Below, piece after piece: positions 22,704-30,329 of a stretch of 32,239 nt of DNA. This DNA is from Clostridia bacterium. GTDB lineage: Bacteria; Bacillota; Clostridia; UMGS1883. How positions within the stretch are numbered: position 1 is the stretch's first letter; every line of letters begins with the position of its first letter. A model generated the notes under the pieces. That model ran no database searches, was not told where the DNA came from, and saw nothing but the letters and a program-made list of their open reading frames with translations. A program made the translations under genes and the position numbers. The stretch lies in the NCBI GenBank assembly GCA_030527235.1, contig JAUNBL010000023.1, forward strand, positions 1 through 32,239, written 5' to 3'.

Positions 22704-23786
22704 ATGAAAAAAAGCCCCAAGCTGTATGTTTTTCGAGGAAGATGCATCCTGCGCACGCTTCTGCTCGTTTTCACCGCGCTATTCGGCGTGCTGTGCGCCT
22801 CGCTTCCGATAAATCTGCCTCCCTCCTCCGCCTTGACAAACGCTCTGCTCGCCCGCGGACTGCTGCTGTCAAGTCCAACGGATGCGCGCATATCATTCCT
22901 GATGAAACTGGCCTTGCCGGCTTTTGCCGCAATGGAAAAGCCACTTGCGTCCGAACCCTCCGCAGCCGTTTCCGCCGCTCCAAGCGAGCCCGTTTCTGAA
23001 CCTACGGACGCGACGAACGAAGCAACATATCAGACAACCTCGCAAAAAGGGTACACTTCCATCGAAGGACTTTACATAAATAACCAGACAGAGTACGCCT
23101 TTGACATAAAGCAGCTGCTCGAAAAACCGCTTTCGTTTGCCGTAGGCACACAGCCTCTCGTTTTGATTGTCCACACCCACACAAGCGAAAGCTACACGCC
23201 CAGTCCTAATTTCCAATACACGCCTACGGACACAGACCGCACCGAGGACATTAATTTCAACGTGGCACGAGTAGGCGTAAACATTGCGCAAAAACTCCAA
23301 GCCGCCAATATCCCCTACATACACGACAAGGCGATAAACGACTATCCTTCTTACAGCGGAAGCTATGCCAAAACTCTCACCCTTATAGAATCGTATTTGG
23401 AAAAATACCCCTCGATAAAGGTTGTATTAGATATTCACCGCGATTCCATCATGCGCTCTGACGGTACAAAAATGAAAGCTGTCTGTACTATAGACAATGA
23501 AAAGACTGCGCAGATAATGCTTGTTGTCGGGACGGACGGCAGCGGGCTTGAACATCCGGCATGGCGCGATAACCTCTCCTTTGCACTGAAGCTGCAATAT
23601 GCAATGAACGAAATGTTCCCCACCCTCGCACGTCCCGTCAATCTGCGCAAGCAGCGGTTTAACGGGCATACCGCGCCGGGTGCGGTTATCGTCGAAGTGG
23701 GCAGCGATGCAAACACCATGGAGGAAGCCCTTTTGGGAGCAGATAGGTTCAGTGAGGCGCTCATAGAAGTATTAAGCGCCCGCTAA
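22704..23786 (+). CDS. spoIIP: Stage II sporulation protein P (SpoIIP)
   Basis: A 360-residue protein with one N-terminal membrane anchor at about 15-35, a low-complexity Pro/Ala/Ser/Glu-rich stretch around 78-112, and a C-terminal amidase/endopeptidase domain. Metal-site motifs are LIVHTHTSESYTP at 154-166 (H157, E162), LDIHRDS near 242-248 (H245) and NGHTAPGAVIVEVGSDANTMEEA near 319-341 (catalytic Glu). SpoIIP degrades septal peptidoglycan with SpoIID and SpoIIM during engulfment. AAAGGA precedes the ATG. Its TAA overlaps the stop codon of the convergent permease gene, so the two transcripts must run into each other. Confidence 0.95.
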   Translation: MKKSPKLYVFRGRCILRTLLLVFTALFGVLCASLPINLPPSSALTNALLARGLLLSSPTDARISFLMKLALPAFAAMEKPLASEPSAAVSAAPSEPVSEPTDATNEATYQTTSQKGYTSIEGLYINNQTEYAFDIKQLLEKPLSFAVGTQPLVLIVHTHTSESYTPSPNFQYTPTDTDRTEDINFNVARVGVNIAQKLQAANIPYIHDKAINDYPSYSGSYAKTLTLIESYLEKYPSIKVVLDIHRDSIMRSDGTKMKAVCTIDNEKTAQIMLVVGTDGSGLEHPAWRDNLSFALKLQYAMNEMFPTLARPVNLRKQRFNGHTAPGAVIVEVGSDANTMEEALLGADRFSEALIEVLSAR

Positions 23787-25000
23787 GCTTTTTCCCCGCT
23801 TTCTGCTGCCGTGTCCTCTCCGCTGTTAAAATATGCCTGCGTTTCTTCCGGCAGATTCTTCGCTCTGAGCCGCTTTTCGCAAAATGACTTGACAAGCATA
23901 TAAATAACCATGAACACCGGTACTCCTATCAGCATTCCGACAATGCCCCATAACTCGCCGAAAAAGAGTATTGACATCATTACAAACAGACCGTCTAAGC
24001 CTGTCGTATGGCTCACAATTCTTGGCTTCAAAAGATTGCCGTCAATCTGCTGAAGTACAACTATAAAAATGACAAACACCAAACACTTTATCGGGCTCTC
24101 CATAAGTATCAAAAAGCCACTCGGTATCCCGCCTATGAACGGACCGAAAAACGGGATTATATTTGTTACGCCTACGATGACGCTTACCAGCAGCGCATAG
24201 GGCACCTGCAAAATTGAAAGTCCTATAAAGCACGCCATTCCGATAATAATAGAATCCAGCGCCATGCCGCTCAGGTATCCGCCGAAAGTCTTATGCGCAA
24301 CCATCAGCACCTCCGCCGTTTTTCGCGTTATATTGCTGCCGAAAACCGCGTTTGACAGTTTGCGTACGCGCGCATTAAGTTTCTCTCTTCCGCTGAGGAT
24401 GTATATCGACACAATAAGTCCGAGCGAGATGTTTATCATGGTGCTTATTACACCGGCTATGCCCGACGTAAGATTTGTCACAACTGTACTGAAGTACGGC
24501 ATAACATCCGTCTGCAGCCAGCTGGAAGCGTACTGCACCGCGTTCTCATACATCTCTCGGGCAAAACCGCCGAAGGGCAGCTCATCATCCAAAAAACCTT
24601 CAAACCATTTCGCCCCGTTCTCCAAATAGGCGGGTGTTCTGGTCACAACCCGCTCTGCGCTTTGGTAAAGCTGCGGCACAATCATGAAAAGCAAAATTGT
24701 CACAAAAGCGACCGCCGTCGCAAGCGCGCAAGCCACCGCAACATAGCGGGGCGTACGCGGGTTCTTGGGCTTCATTAACTTACAAAAAACCTTTTTCTCA
24801 TAAAAATTTGTAAGCGGAAAAAGTATATACGCGAACACCATGCCGAAAACAAGCGGGATAATCCCGTTAAGCATAGAATCGCCCCAGCCCATGATTATCT
24901 CCCAGCTCGGCATCACACGGGAAATTAAAATACTTGCGGCTATAACAAGAAATGCCGTCACACCCCAATAGAGGTATTTCTTATCCCATTTATATTTCAT
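23783..25000 (-). CDS. AI-2E family transporter (PF01594 permease)
   Basis: A 405-residue integral membrane protein. Hydrophobic segments lie near 9-27, 43-63, 88-111, 180-205, a cluster from about 243 to 330, and near 345-378. The soluble loop at about 112-175 and the motif VTNIIPFFGPFIGGIPS near 278-294 are hallmarks of the family, as is QQIDGNLLKPRIV near 321-333. Members have been proposed as autoinducer exporters or sodium/proton antiporters; the substrate here is unknown. The ATG overlaps the trhP stop as ATGA, so it is the last gene of a coupled operon. The acidic C-terminal tail is species-specific. Confidence 0.88.
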   Translation of the reverse strand: MKYKWDKKYLYWGVTAFLVIAASILISRVMPSWEIIMGWGDSMLNGIIPLVFGMVFAYILFPLTNFYEKKVFCKLMKPKNPRTPRYVAVACALATAVAFVTILLFMIVPQLYQSAERVVTRTPAYLENGAKWFEGFLDDELPFGGFAREMYENAVQYASSWLQTDVMPYFSTVVTNLTSGIAGVISTMINISLGLIVSIYILSGREKLNARVRKLSNAVFGSNITRKTAEVLMVAHKTFGGYLSGMALDSIIIGMACFIGLSILQVPYALLVSVIVGVTNIIPFFGPFIGGIPSGFLILMESPIKCLVFVIFIVVLQQIDGNLLKPRIVSHTTGLDGLFVMMSILFFGELWGIVGMLIGVPVFMVIYMLVKSFCEKRLRAKNLPEETQAYFNSGEDTAAESGEKA

Positions 25001-26217
25001 CTGTTCTCCGCCTTTCTCATTCGCAGCATTGAGTCTTCACAAACATCCTGTTCCATCTCCATGTAGATGGTCTGCGCAGCGTGCGGGGCGCTGTCTATCT
25101 TTTCCCGCTCATTGTTCCAGAGGCGCTTTACCTCCTGCTTGAAATACGGTTTGAGGGGAGAAATAACCTCCACCTCGTCTCCCACGGAAAACTTATTTCT
25201 CTGCTCAAGGCGCGCAATGCGGGTTTTCGTGTCATACTCGCGAACTATCGCCGCTATGTTATAGTCTCGTATGTATGAGCTTGAGCCGAAAATCTGCTCG
25301 CCCTTTGGCGGCATCTCATAGAAAAACCCTGTGTCGTATTCGCGGTGGCTTACCTTACAAACCTCGTCCAAAAGCGTGCTGTCAAACGGCTTGCCCGCCT
25401 TATAGTCGTCGATAGCCCGCCTGTAAGCGGCCACAACGGTGGCAACATAGAACTCGCTCTTTACTCGCCCTTCTATCTTGAACGATGCGATTGAGCTCTC
25501 AATAAGCTCACCCATGTGTGAAATCATGCACAAATCCTTGGAGTTCATTATAAATGTACCGCGCTCATTCTCAAAAACTGGAAAATACTCCCCTGGACGC
25601 TTTTCCTCCATAAGAGCATACTTCCAGCGGCACGGGTGCGAACACGCGCCCCGATTAGAATCGCGGTGCGTCATGTAGTTGCTCAGAAGGCATCTGCCCG
25701 AATAAGACACGCACATCGCCCCGTGGACAAATACTTCCAATTCACACATTCCTTTTACTTTGCGCCCAATCTCGCGCAGCTCCTCAAGCGACAGCTCGCG
25801 CGCCGTCACAACGCGCTTTGCGCCCAAGTCCGCCCACGCCTTCACGCTCATATAATTGGTATTATTCGCCTGCGTACTCACATGTATCTGAAGCTTCGGC
25901 GCCACCAAACGACACAGCGCGAATGCGCCCAAATCAGATATTATAACGGCGTCGGCCTGTATTTCTTCAAGGAACGCAAAGTATTTGCGCATCTGCTCAA
26001 TATCCGAGTTGTGCGCTATAATGTTAGCCGTAACATACACTTTTTTCCCCATGCTGTGCGCATACTCTATCCCTTCGCGCAGCTCACCGGGCGTAAAATT
26101 ATCGGCTGCGGCACGCAGGGAAAAAGACTCCCCTCCGACATAAACCGCGTCGGCGCCGTACTTCAGCGCAATTTTTAACTTGTAGAGATTGCCGGCAGGG
26201 GCAAGCAGCTCGCACAT
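24997..26217 (-). CDS. trhP: U32 peptidase-family tRNA hydroxylation protein (TrhP/YrrO-like)
   Basis: A 406-residue U32-family protein. The TIM-barrel start ELLAPAGNLYKLKIALKYGADAVY is typical. The family signature near 160-200 contains EVFVHGAMCVSYSGRC, DSNRGACSHPCRW and cysteines 169, 176, 192 and 196, which can hold an iron-sulphur cluster. U32 proteins of this type (E. coli TrhP, Bacillus YrrN/YrrO) supply the oxygen for 5-hydroxyuridine at tRNA position 34, using prephenate as a source. The gene lies three bases after trmR, which encodes the methyltransferase acting on that product, supporting this over a collagenase role. GGAGATAG precedes the ATG. Confidence 0.85.
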   Translation of the reverse strand: MCELLAPAGNLYKLKIALKYGADAVYVGGESFSLRAAADNFTPGELREGIEYAHSMGKKVYVTANIIAHNSDIEQMRKYFAFLEEIQADAVIISDLGAFALCRLVAPKLQIHVSTQANNTNYMSVKAWADLGAKRVVTARELSLEELREIGRKVKGMCELEVFVHGAMCVSYSGRCLLSNYMTHRDSNRGACSHPCRWKYALMEEKRPGEYFPVFENERGTFIMNSKDLCMISHMGELIESSIASFKIEGRVKSEFYVATVVAAYRRAIDDYKAGKPFDSTLLDEVCKVSHREYDTGFFYEMPPKGEQIFGSSSYIRDYNIAAIVREYDTKTRIARLEQRNKFSVGDEVEVISPLKPYFKQEVKRLWNNEREKIDSAPHAAQTIYMEMEQDVCEDSMLRMRKAENR

Positions 26218-26220
26218 ATT

Positions 26221-26838
26221 CTATCTCCTTACCGAAATTGCCGCCCCGTCGCCTACAGGCACAAGGCAGGTCGTGTATTCTTCGCACGCGGTTATTTTTT
26301 CTATATAGCTTCTGAGGCGCTCTACTATCGTTATTTTCCGCCTGACCACAAGCGAATCATCTTCCGTCATGCCCCGAAAAAGAACATTATCCGAAAAAAG
26401 CATCCCGCCAGGACGAAGCAGCTGTGTTATCCGCGGCAAAAACTCTATGTACTGCCCCTTTGCCGCATCTAAAAACACAAAGTCAAACGTCCCGTCAAGC
26501 CACATTAGAACTTCTGCGGCTTCGCCCGCGACAACACTTATCCGCTCCGCCATATTGACCGCAAAAATGTTGTCAATCGCCCTGTCGGCAGCCTTTTGGT
26601 AACGCTCTATAGTGATTATTTTAGCGCACGGCGCGTGTGAGGCCATAAGTATCGCACTGTAGCCTATCGCTGTTCCGATTTCCAGAATCCGACGCGGCTT
26701 TTGCGCCTCTATCATCGTAACAAGCAGCTGCGCTGTATCCGGTGCAACAATGGGCGCATAAGACTCTTCCTTGGCCGCTTCCTCGCGCAGGCTTTTCAAA
26801 AACTCGCTCTCGCCGTAAGGCGTTTTGGCAAAACTCAA
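26221..26838 (-). CDS. trmR: tRNA 5-hydroxyuridine methyltransferase (TrmR/YrrM-like O-methyltransferase)
   Basis: A 205-residue SAM-dependent O-methyltransferase of the Methyltransf_3 family. Motif I is RRILEIGTAIGYSAILMA near 49-66, IERYQKAADRA near 76-86, the metal-binding DAAKGQYIEFL near 123-133, and FSDNVLFRG near 148-156. Bacillus TrmR (YrrM) converts 5-hydroxyuridine at tRNA position 34 to 5-methoxyuridine; the adjacent trhP gene makes this assignment likely, while a small-molecule (catechol-type) methyltransferase is the alternative. It starts at a TTG overlapping the previous stop as TTGA, with GAGGGTG upstream. Confidence 0.85.
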   Translation of the reverse strand: MSFAKTPYGESEFLKSLREEAAKEESYAPIVAPDTAQLLVTMIEAQKPRRILEIGTAIGYSAILMASHAPCAKIITIERYQKAADRAIDNIFAVNMAERISVVAGEAAEVLMWLDGTFDFVFLDAAKGQYIEFLPRITQLLRPGGMLFSDNVLFRGMTEDDSLVVRRKITIVERLRSYIEKITACEEYTTCLVPVGDGAAISVRR

Positions 26839-27338
26839 CGCAACACCCTCGTTTCACAAACAACAAAATCCATTCCGACATCGCCCGCGTGTACAGGCAG
26901 TGAGTCTACTATCTGGCAATCAAACGCCGCGCCAATCTTTACGGCGCGAATGTTTCTCAAAAAAGCGTCGTAATATCCCTTGCCGTAGCCGATGCGGTTT
27001 TTCGCTTCATCAAAAGCCACGCCCGGCACAATCACTGCGTCTATAGACTCCGGCTCGGCAAACTGCGGATTTACAGGCACGCGCACGCCGAACTCGCCTT
27101 CCACGGTATCATCCGAATACTCGGCGGCAAGAATTTTCCCGTTTCTTGTAACAGGCACAAAAAACTCCTTGTCGTCCGCCAAAAGCTCCGTAACGTCCGC
27201 CTCGCCTTTAATCGGAAGGTATATCATCACACGCTTTGCCGCGGCATATGATTTCAGACATCGCAATGCGGCCGAAATTGCAGCGCTGCTGCCTCCGCAC
27301 CGTATGCGCATTTTTATGAGCAGCCCCCTGTCAATCAT
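26835..27338 (-). CDS. 5-formyltetrahydrofolate cyclo-ligase
   Basis: About 167 residues if translation begins at the ATG at 27338, which overlaps the upstream DJ-1 gene by eight bases. Diagnostic are RVMIYLPIKGEADVTELL near 36-53 and the C-terminal signature GVAFDEAKNRIGYGKGYYDA near 105-124. The enzyme converts 5-formyl-THF to 5,10-methenyl-THF with ATP. The N-terminus is short for the family: the usual Lys/Arg-rich first helix (KKELR...) is poorly matched by MIDRGLLIKMRIRCGG. Alternative ATGs lie at 27380 and 27311. The latter has AGGGGG upstream, but it would shorten the protein further. Confidence 0.85.
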   Translation of the reverse strand: MIDRGLLIKMRIRCGGSSAAISAALRCLKSYAAAKRVMIYLPIKGEADVTELLADDKEFFVPVTRNGKILAAEYSDDTVEGEFGVRVPVNPQFAEPESIDAVIVPGVAFDEAKNRIGYGKGYYDAFLRNIRAVKIGAAFDCQIVDSLPVHAGDVGMDFVVCETRVLR

Positions 27339-27867
27339 AGCAGCGCATCGAGCGGAGTATTTCACTTGGGTCTTTCCCAAACGCCCTAACTATCTCTGCG
27401 GCAAAATCCCATGTAGTCCCCGGTGCAACAGAGGTAATAATATTCCCATCGCGCACGGCGCGCTTCTCGGACAGTTTCGCCCCGATAAGCTCCTTCGCGT
27501 ACGAGGGAAAGCATGTGGCATCTTTCCCCTGCAAAAGCCCCATTCTGCCGAGTACTGCCGGTGCGGCGCAAATTGCAGCGATAAAAAGTGAATTGTCCCG
27601 CGCGAACTCAAGCAAAGCGCGCACCTTTTCATTCTTCTCCAGATTCGCCGCCCCCGGCATACCTCCCGGAAGTATAAACATCTGGGCTCTGTCCGGCTCC
27701 ACTTCGTCTATGGTTATATCTGCTTGCACAACTATTGCATGCGCTCCGCGAACAGCCTTGTCCGCGAGCGACACCGTCAAGACATCCAGCTTGGCACGGC
27801 GCAGAATATCAACGGTCCCCACCGCCTCCGTTTCCTCAAAACCCTCCGCAAGAAATAAATATATCAT
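27331..27867 (-). CDS. DJ-1/PfpI family protein
   Basis: A 178-residue protein of the class I glutamine amidotransferase-like superfamily, DJ-1 (ThiJ/YajL) branch. The conserved Glu is in LAEGFEETEA near 7-16, and the nucleophile Cys lies near 102 in the elbow AICAAPAVLG. Other family motifs are FILPGGMPGAANL near 64-76 and TSVAPGTTWDFA near 151-162. Members are described as protein deglycases, chaperones or glyoxalases; names linking them to thiamine synthesis are historic. GGAGGT precedes the ATG at 27867. The gap to the upstream DUF2156 gene is four bases. Confidence 0.88.
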   Translation of the reverse strand: MIYLFLAEGFEETEAVGTVDILRRAKLDVLTVSLADKAVRGAHAIVVQADITIDEVEPDRAQMFILPGGMPGAANLEKNEKVRALLEFARDNSLFIAAICAAPAVLGRMGLLQGKDATCFPSYAKELIGAKLSEKRAVRDGNIITSVAPGTTWDFAAEIVRAFGKDPSEILRSMRCYD

Positions 27868-27871
27868 TTTT

Positions 27872-28756
27872 TCATACCTCCACTGCCGCATATTTTTCCA
27901 CAAGAAGTATCGGGCGGTAACTCTCTTTCGCGCGCTTTAAGCCTTCTATGCCCATATCCTCCTCGCGGTTTATATACGCGCAGCCGCTCCACTCGTTTTC
28001 GCAAAAGAGCTTATTTATCGCGGCATACGCGCCTTTTATCTCCTCGTCCGCCTTTTCAATCTGCACCAATGCCATATCATCGGACAGCTTTTCCCCAAAG
28101 CTCATCGCGACAATTTTACCGCCGATGCGTATAACAGCGCCAAGCTGATTGAGCGCCTCGTAGTTCTCAAAATACCGCTCCATGGCGCAAAGCTCAAACT
28201 CATTTATGTTTTGCTTCTTCTCTCTCACCCACTTATACATGAGCGGCGCGCATTCGGAGAGCACCGTTTGCAGGTTGGGCCTCTCATAACAAAAATCATA
28301 CGAAGCCAAAAAAGTATTCCAATGGTTCTTTTTTGAGTGATACTTCTTTCCTGAAAGCCGTATCAAATCCTCGGTCTTATATACATAATCCCACAGGTCG
28401 CGGCGCGGCTTAAACTCAAAACGACCCGGGAAAAGCGCTTCAATCTTCTCCCTGTCCTTCGCCGTCACAAAACGCAAAATCAGCTTCTGTCCCCGCTCGT
28501 GCGCCAATGCAAAGAGTTCGCCCATCGCCTCTCTAAAATCCCCCTCGCCCGCCGGTACTCCGTATTCGGGCAGTACAGGGTCTATGTTGTAGCGCGTAAA
28601 GTAAAAGCCCTTGTCAACTGCCGTCTCCATTTTGTAGTAGTCATTCCAGATAAATGTGGTTGCAAAAGATTCTTCGCTGTTTGACTTATCCCGCGCCGCG
28701 TGATATGAATCAAAAGCTTTTTTGCGAGAAATATCAAGCTTGCTAAAATTAATCAA
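27872..28756 (-). CDS. DUF2156 (phosphatidylglycerol lysyltransferase-like) domain protein
   Basis: A 294-residue protein matching the soluble GNAT-like DUF2156 domain found at the C-terminus of MprF. It begins FSKLDISRKKAFDSYH. Family-typical parts are FATTFIWNDYYKME near 31-44, SGKKYHSKKNHWNTFLASYD near 134-153, IRIGGKIVAMSFGEKL near 204-219 and the C-terminal YINREEDMGIEGLKRAKESY near 264-283. There are no membrane segments, so it is not a full lysyl-lipid synthase. An aminoacyl- or acyl-transfer role is possible, but nothing shows the substrate. The TTG start overlaps the thyX stop (TTGA) and follows GGGGAG. Confidence 0.85.
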   Translation of the reverse strand: MINFSKLDISRKKAFDSYHAARDKSNSEESFATTFIWNDYYKMETAVDKGFYFTRYNIDPVLPEYGVPAGEGDFREAMGELFALAHERGQKLILRFVTAKDREKIEALFPGRFEFKPRRDLWDYVYKTEDLIRLSGKKYHSKKNHWNTFLASYDFCYERPNLQTVLSECAPLMYKWVREKKQNINEFELCAMERYFENYEALNQLGAVIRIGGKIVAMSFGEKLSDDMALVQIEKADEEIKGAYAAINKLFCENEWSGCAYINREEDMGIEGLKRAKESYRPILLVEKYAAVEV

Positions 28757-29517
28757 AATTTATCTCCCCGATATTCATTACGTTTTTGTTCTGCTTTGCC
28801 GCAGCTCATTTTACCTTCCGGACACGGCCCTGACACGCAAGGCGGGCCGCTCGCGGCAAACAGCGTCGGCGCCACGGCTTTTACGAGGCGGAGCATCTCG
28901 TCCGCCAAGCGGCGAATCTCCCATTGCGCCCTCTCACAACAGCGCAGTGAGAAAAAGTTTTCCAGCGACCTTGCGTTCATTGTGACCACCATTTTAGTTT
29001 CACAAGCATTGGGCAGCACATAGCGCGCATCCTCAATCGCTCTTTTTTGCGCTGCGATTTTCGCCTCCGCTTCACCCATTCCGGCGGCAAGCATCATATC
29101 CAGATGCTTCCTTTCGAGCAGTTTGCTGAGCGCTATGTAGTCTTCCCTGTCGCGCTCCATGGCGCGAAGGAATATAGCTTTCGCTTCTTTTGTTTCCTCT
29201 ATTTTCGGCGGAATCACAAACTCGAATCCGTCCTCCGCCACATATCTCTGGCTCTTTACGCTGTATGAGGCAATTCGATGCCGCGTGATTTGGGCAAGCA
29301 AACTGCGGCTCACTCCCTCTATCGAAAACGTGAACGACACGTGTTCGATGGGACTGGCATGCCCCATACTCATGAGCATCTTAATAAAACTCCTTGTTTT
29401 TTCTTCGTCCAAATTTTGCATTATCCCGCTTGCCGGACTTTTTGAGTAGCATAGCTTTGCCGCAGCCGCTACAACTTTTTCCGGTTCCGGAGTATGGCAG
29501 ATAAGTTCTACCTTCAT
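28753..29517 (-). CDS. thyX: FAD-dependent thymidylate synthase ThyX
   Basis: A 254-residue flavin-dependent thymidylate synthase. The ThyX signature RHR-x7-S appears as RHRIASYSVKSQR at 79-91. MGHASPIEHVSFTFSIEGVSR near 51-71 and the C-terminal ETKMVVTMNARSLENFFSLRCC region are typical. It makes dTMP from dUMP using methylene-THF, NADPH and FAD, leaving THF, so no dihydrofolate reductase is needed for this step. The C-terminal tail carries CVSGPC and SCGK. The tail cysteines may bind metal but are unverified. The ATG overlaps the glycosyltransferase stop (ATGA), showing coupling. Confidence 0.96.
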   Translation of the reverse strand: MKVELICHTPEPEKVVAAAAKLCYSKSPASGIMQNLDEEKTRSFIKMLMSMGHASPIEHVSFTFSIEGVSRSLLAQITRHRIASYSVKSQRYVAEDGFEFVIPPKIEETKEAKAIFLRAMERDREDYIALSKLLERKHLDMMLAAGMGEAEAKIAAQKRAIEDARYVLPNACETKMVVTMNARSLENFFSLRCCERAQWEIRRLADEMLRLVKAVAPTLFAASGPPCVSGPCPEGKMSCGKAEQKRNEYRGDKF

Positions 29518-30242
29518 TTGTATTTCCTCCCCTTAAAAATAACCTTCAACGCAAAGCGCGGCAGCGCGGTCATCCTAATTATTCGTGAAGGTTCTTTTTT
29601 CAGCCTGTACAGCCATTCTATGCCATGCTTTTGGTAGAATTCCGGTGCGCGTGTGCTGTTGCCCGCAAGAACATCTAACGTTCCGCCCGCACCTATGGCA
29701 AGCTTTATGTTAAGGCGTTCTCTGTTCTTTATCATCCACTTCTCCTGGCGCGGGAAGCCAAGGCACACCACAAGCAGCGCCGGTGAAAGCGCATTTATTT
29801 CAGCGATAACTTCATCGTCGTTTTTGAAGTACCCGTCATGCGTGCCGACAATGCGAATGCCGGGATAGCACTCACGGCATTTTTCGGCGGCTTTCTCCGC
29901 CACAGTGGGCTTTGCGCCTAAAAAGTAAACTGTATGCTCCGTCCCCGCAATGCGCGAAAGCAGCTCACAGACCAAATCAAACCCCGCCACACGCTCCGAA
30001 AGCGGTCTGCCCACAAGCTTGGCCGCGTATACAACGCCTATCCCGTCCGGCACAACCATATCGGCGCTGTTCAAAACACGGCAAAACTCCTCGTCGCGCG
30101 ATGCGGCAAGAATCATTTCGGAGTTCGGCGTAACAATTATTTTCGGCTCGTCCGAGTTAAGAAATTCCATCGCTTTTCCGGCGGCGCCTTCAAAATCGAC
30201 TGCCGACACTTTAACACCCAAAATACTGACCGGGTCCGGCAT
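29514..30242 (-). CDS. WecG/TagA/CpsF family glycosyltransferase
   Basis: A 242-residue GT26-family enzyme. Motifs include IVTPNSEMILAASRD near 36-50, the catalytic Asp region ADMVVPDGIGVVYAAKLVG near 60-78, VYFLGAKPTVAEKAAEKC near 105-122, VVCLGFPRQEKWM near 158-170 and AIGAGGTLDVLAG near 181-193. TagA/TarA transfers ManNAc to GlcNAc-diphosphoundecaprenol in teichoic acid linkage-unit synthesis; WecG and CpsF members make other polymers. No teichoic acid genes adjoin it, so the exact product is uncertain. GAGGTGAGG lies before the ATG. It is the first gene of the eight-gene operon. Confidence 0.9.
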   Translation of the reverse strand: MPDPVSILGVKVSAVDFEGAAGKAMEFLNSDEPKIIVTPNSEMILAASRDEEFCRVLNSADMVVPDGIGVVYAAKLVGRPLSERVAGFDLVCELLSRIAGTEHTVYFLGAKPTVAEKAAEKCRECYPGIRIVGTHDGYFKNDDEVIAEINALSPALLVVCLGFPRQEKWMIKNRERLNIKLAIGAGGTLDVLAGNSTRAPEFYQKHGIEWLYRLKKEPSRIIRMTALPRFALKVIFKGRKYK

Positions 30243-30268
30243 AACCTCACCTCACCGTCTTTTTTTGT

Positions 30269-30298
30269 ATTATAACACAAATCGGCAATAAAATGCAA
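30269..30298 (-). promoter_or_regulatory. Putative sigma-A promoter of the tagA-to-permease operon
   Basis: On the minus strand TTGCAT (30298-30293) and a perfect TATAAT (30274-30269) are 18 bases apart, 27 bases before the glycosyltransferase start. Confidence 0.6.
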
Positions 30299-30329
30299 TA
30301 GCCTTTGTCGGTATGATGGCAAACATCAA

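Noticed and set aside
23783-25000. Naming the permease an autoinducer-2 exporter
   Set aside because: The family is diverse and includes ion antiporters; no quorum-sensing gene such as luxS is in the window.
25636-26178. A 180-residue plus-strand reading frame opposite trhP
   Set aside because: Arg/His-rich composition typical of antisense frames; no initiation signals.
29514-30242. A wall teichoic acid gene cluster
   Set aside because: Only the single TagA-like glycosyltransferase is present; neighbours are thyX and the methyltransferase gene.
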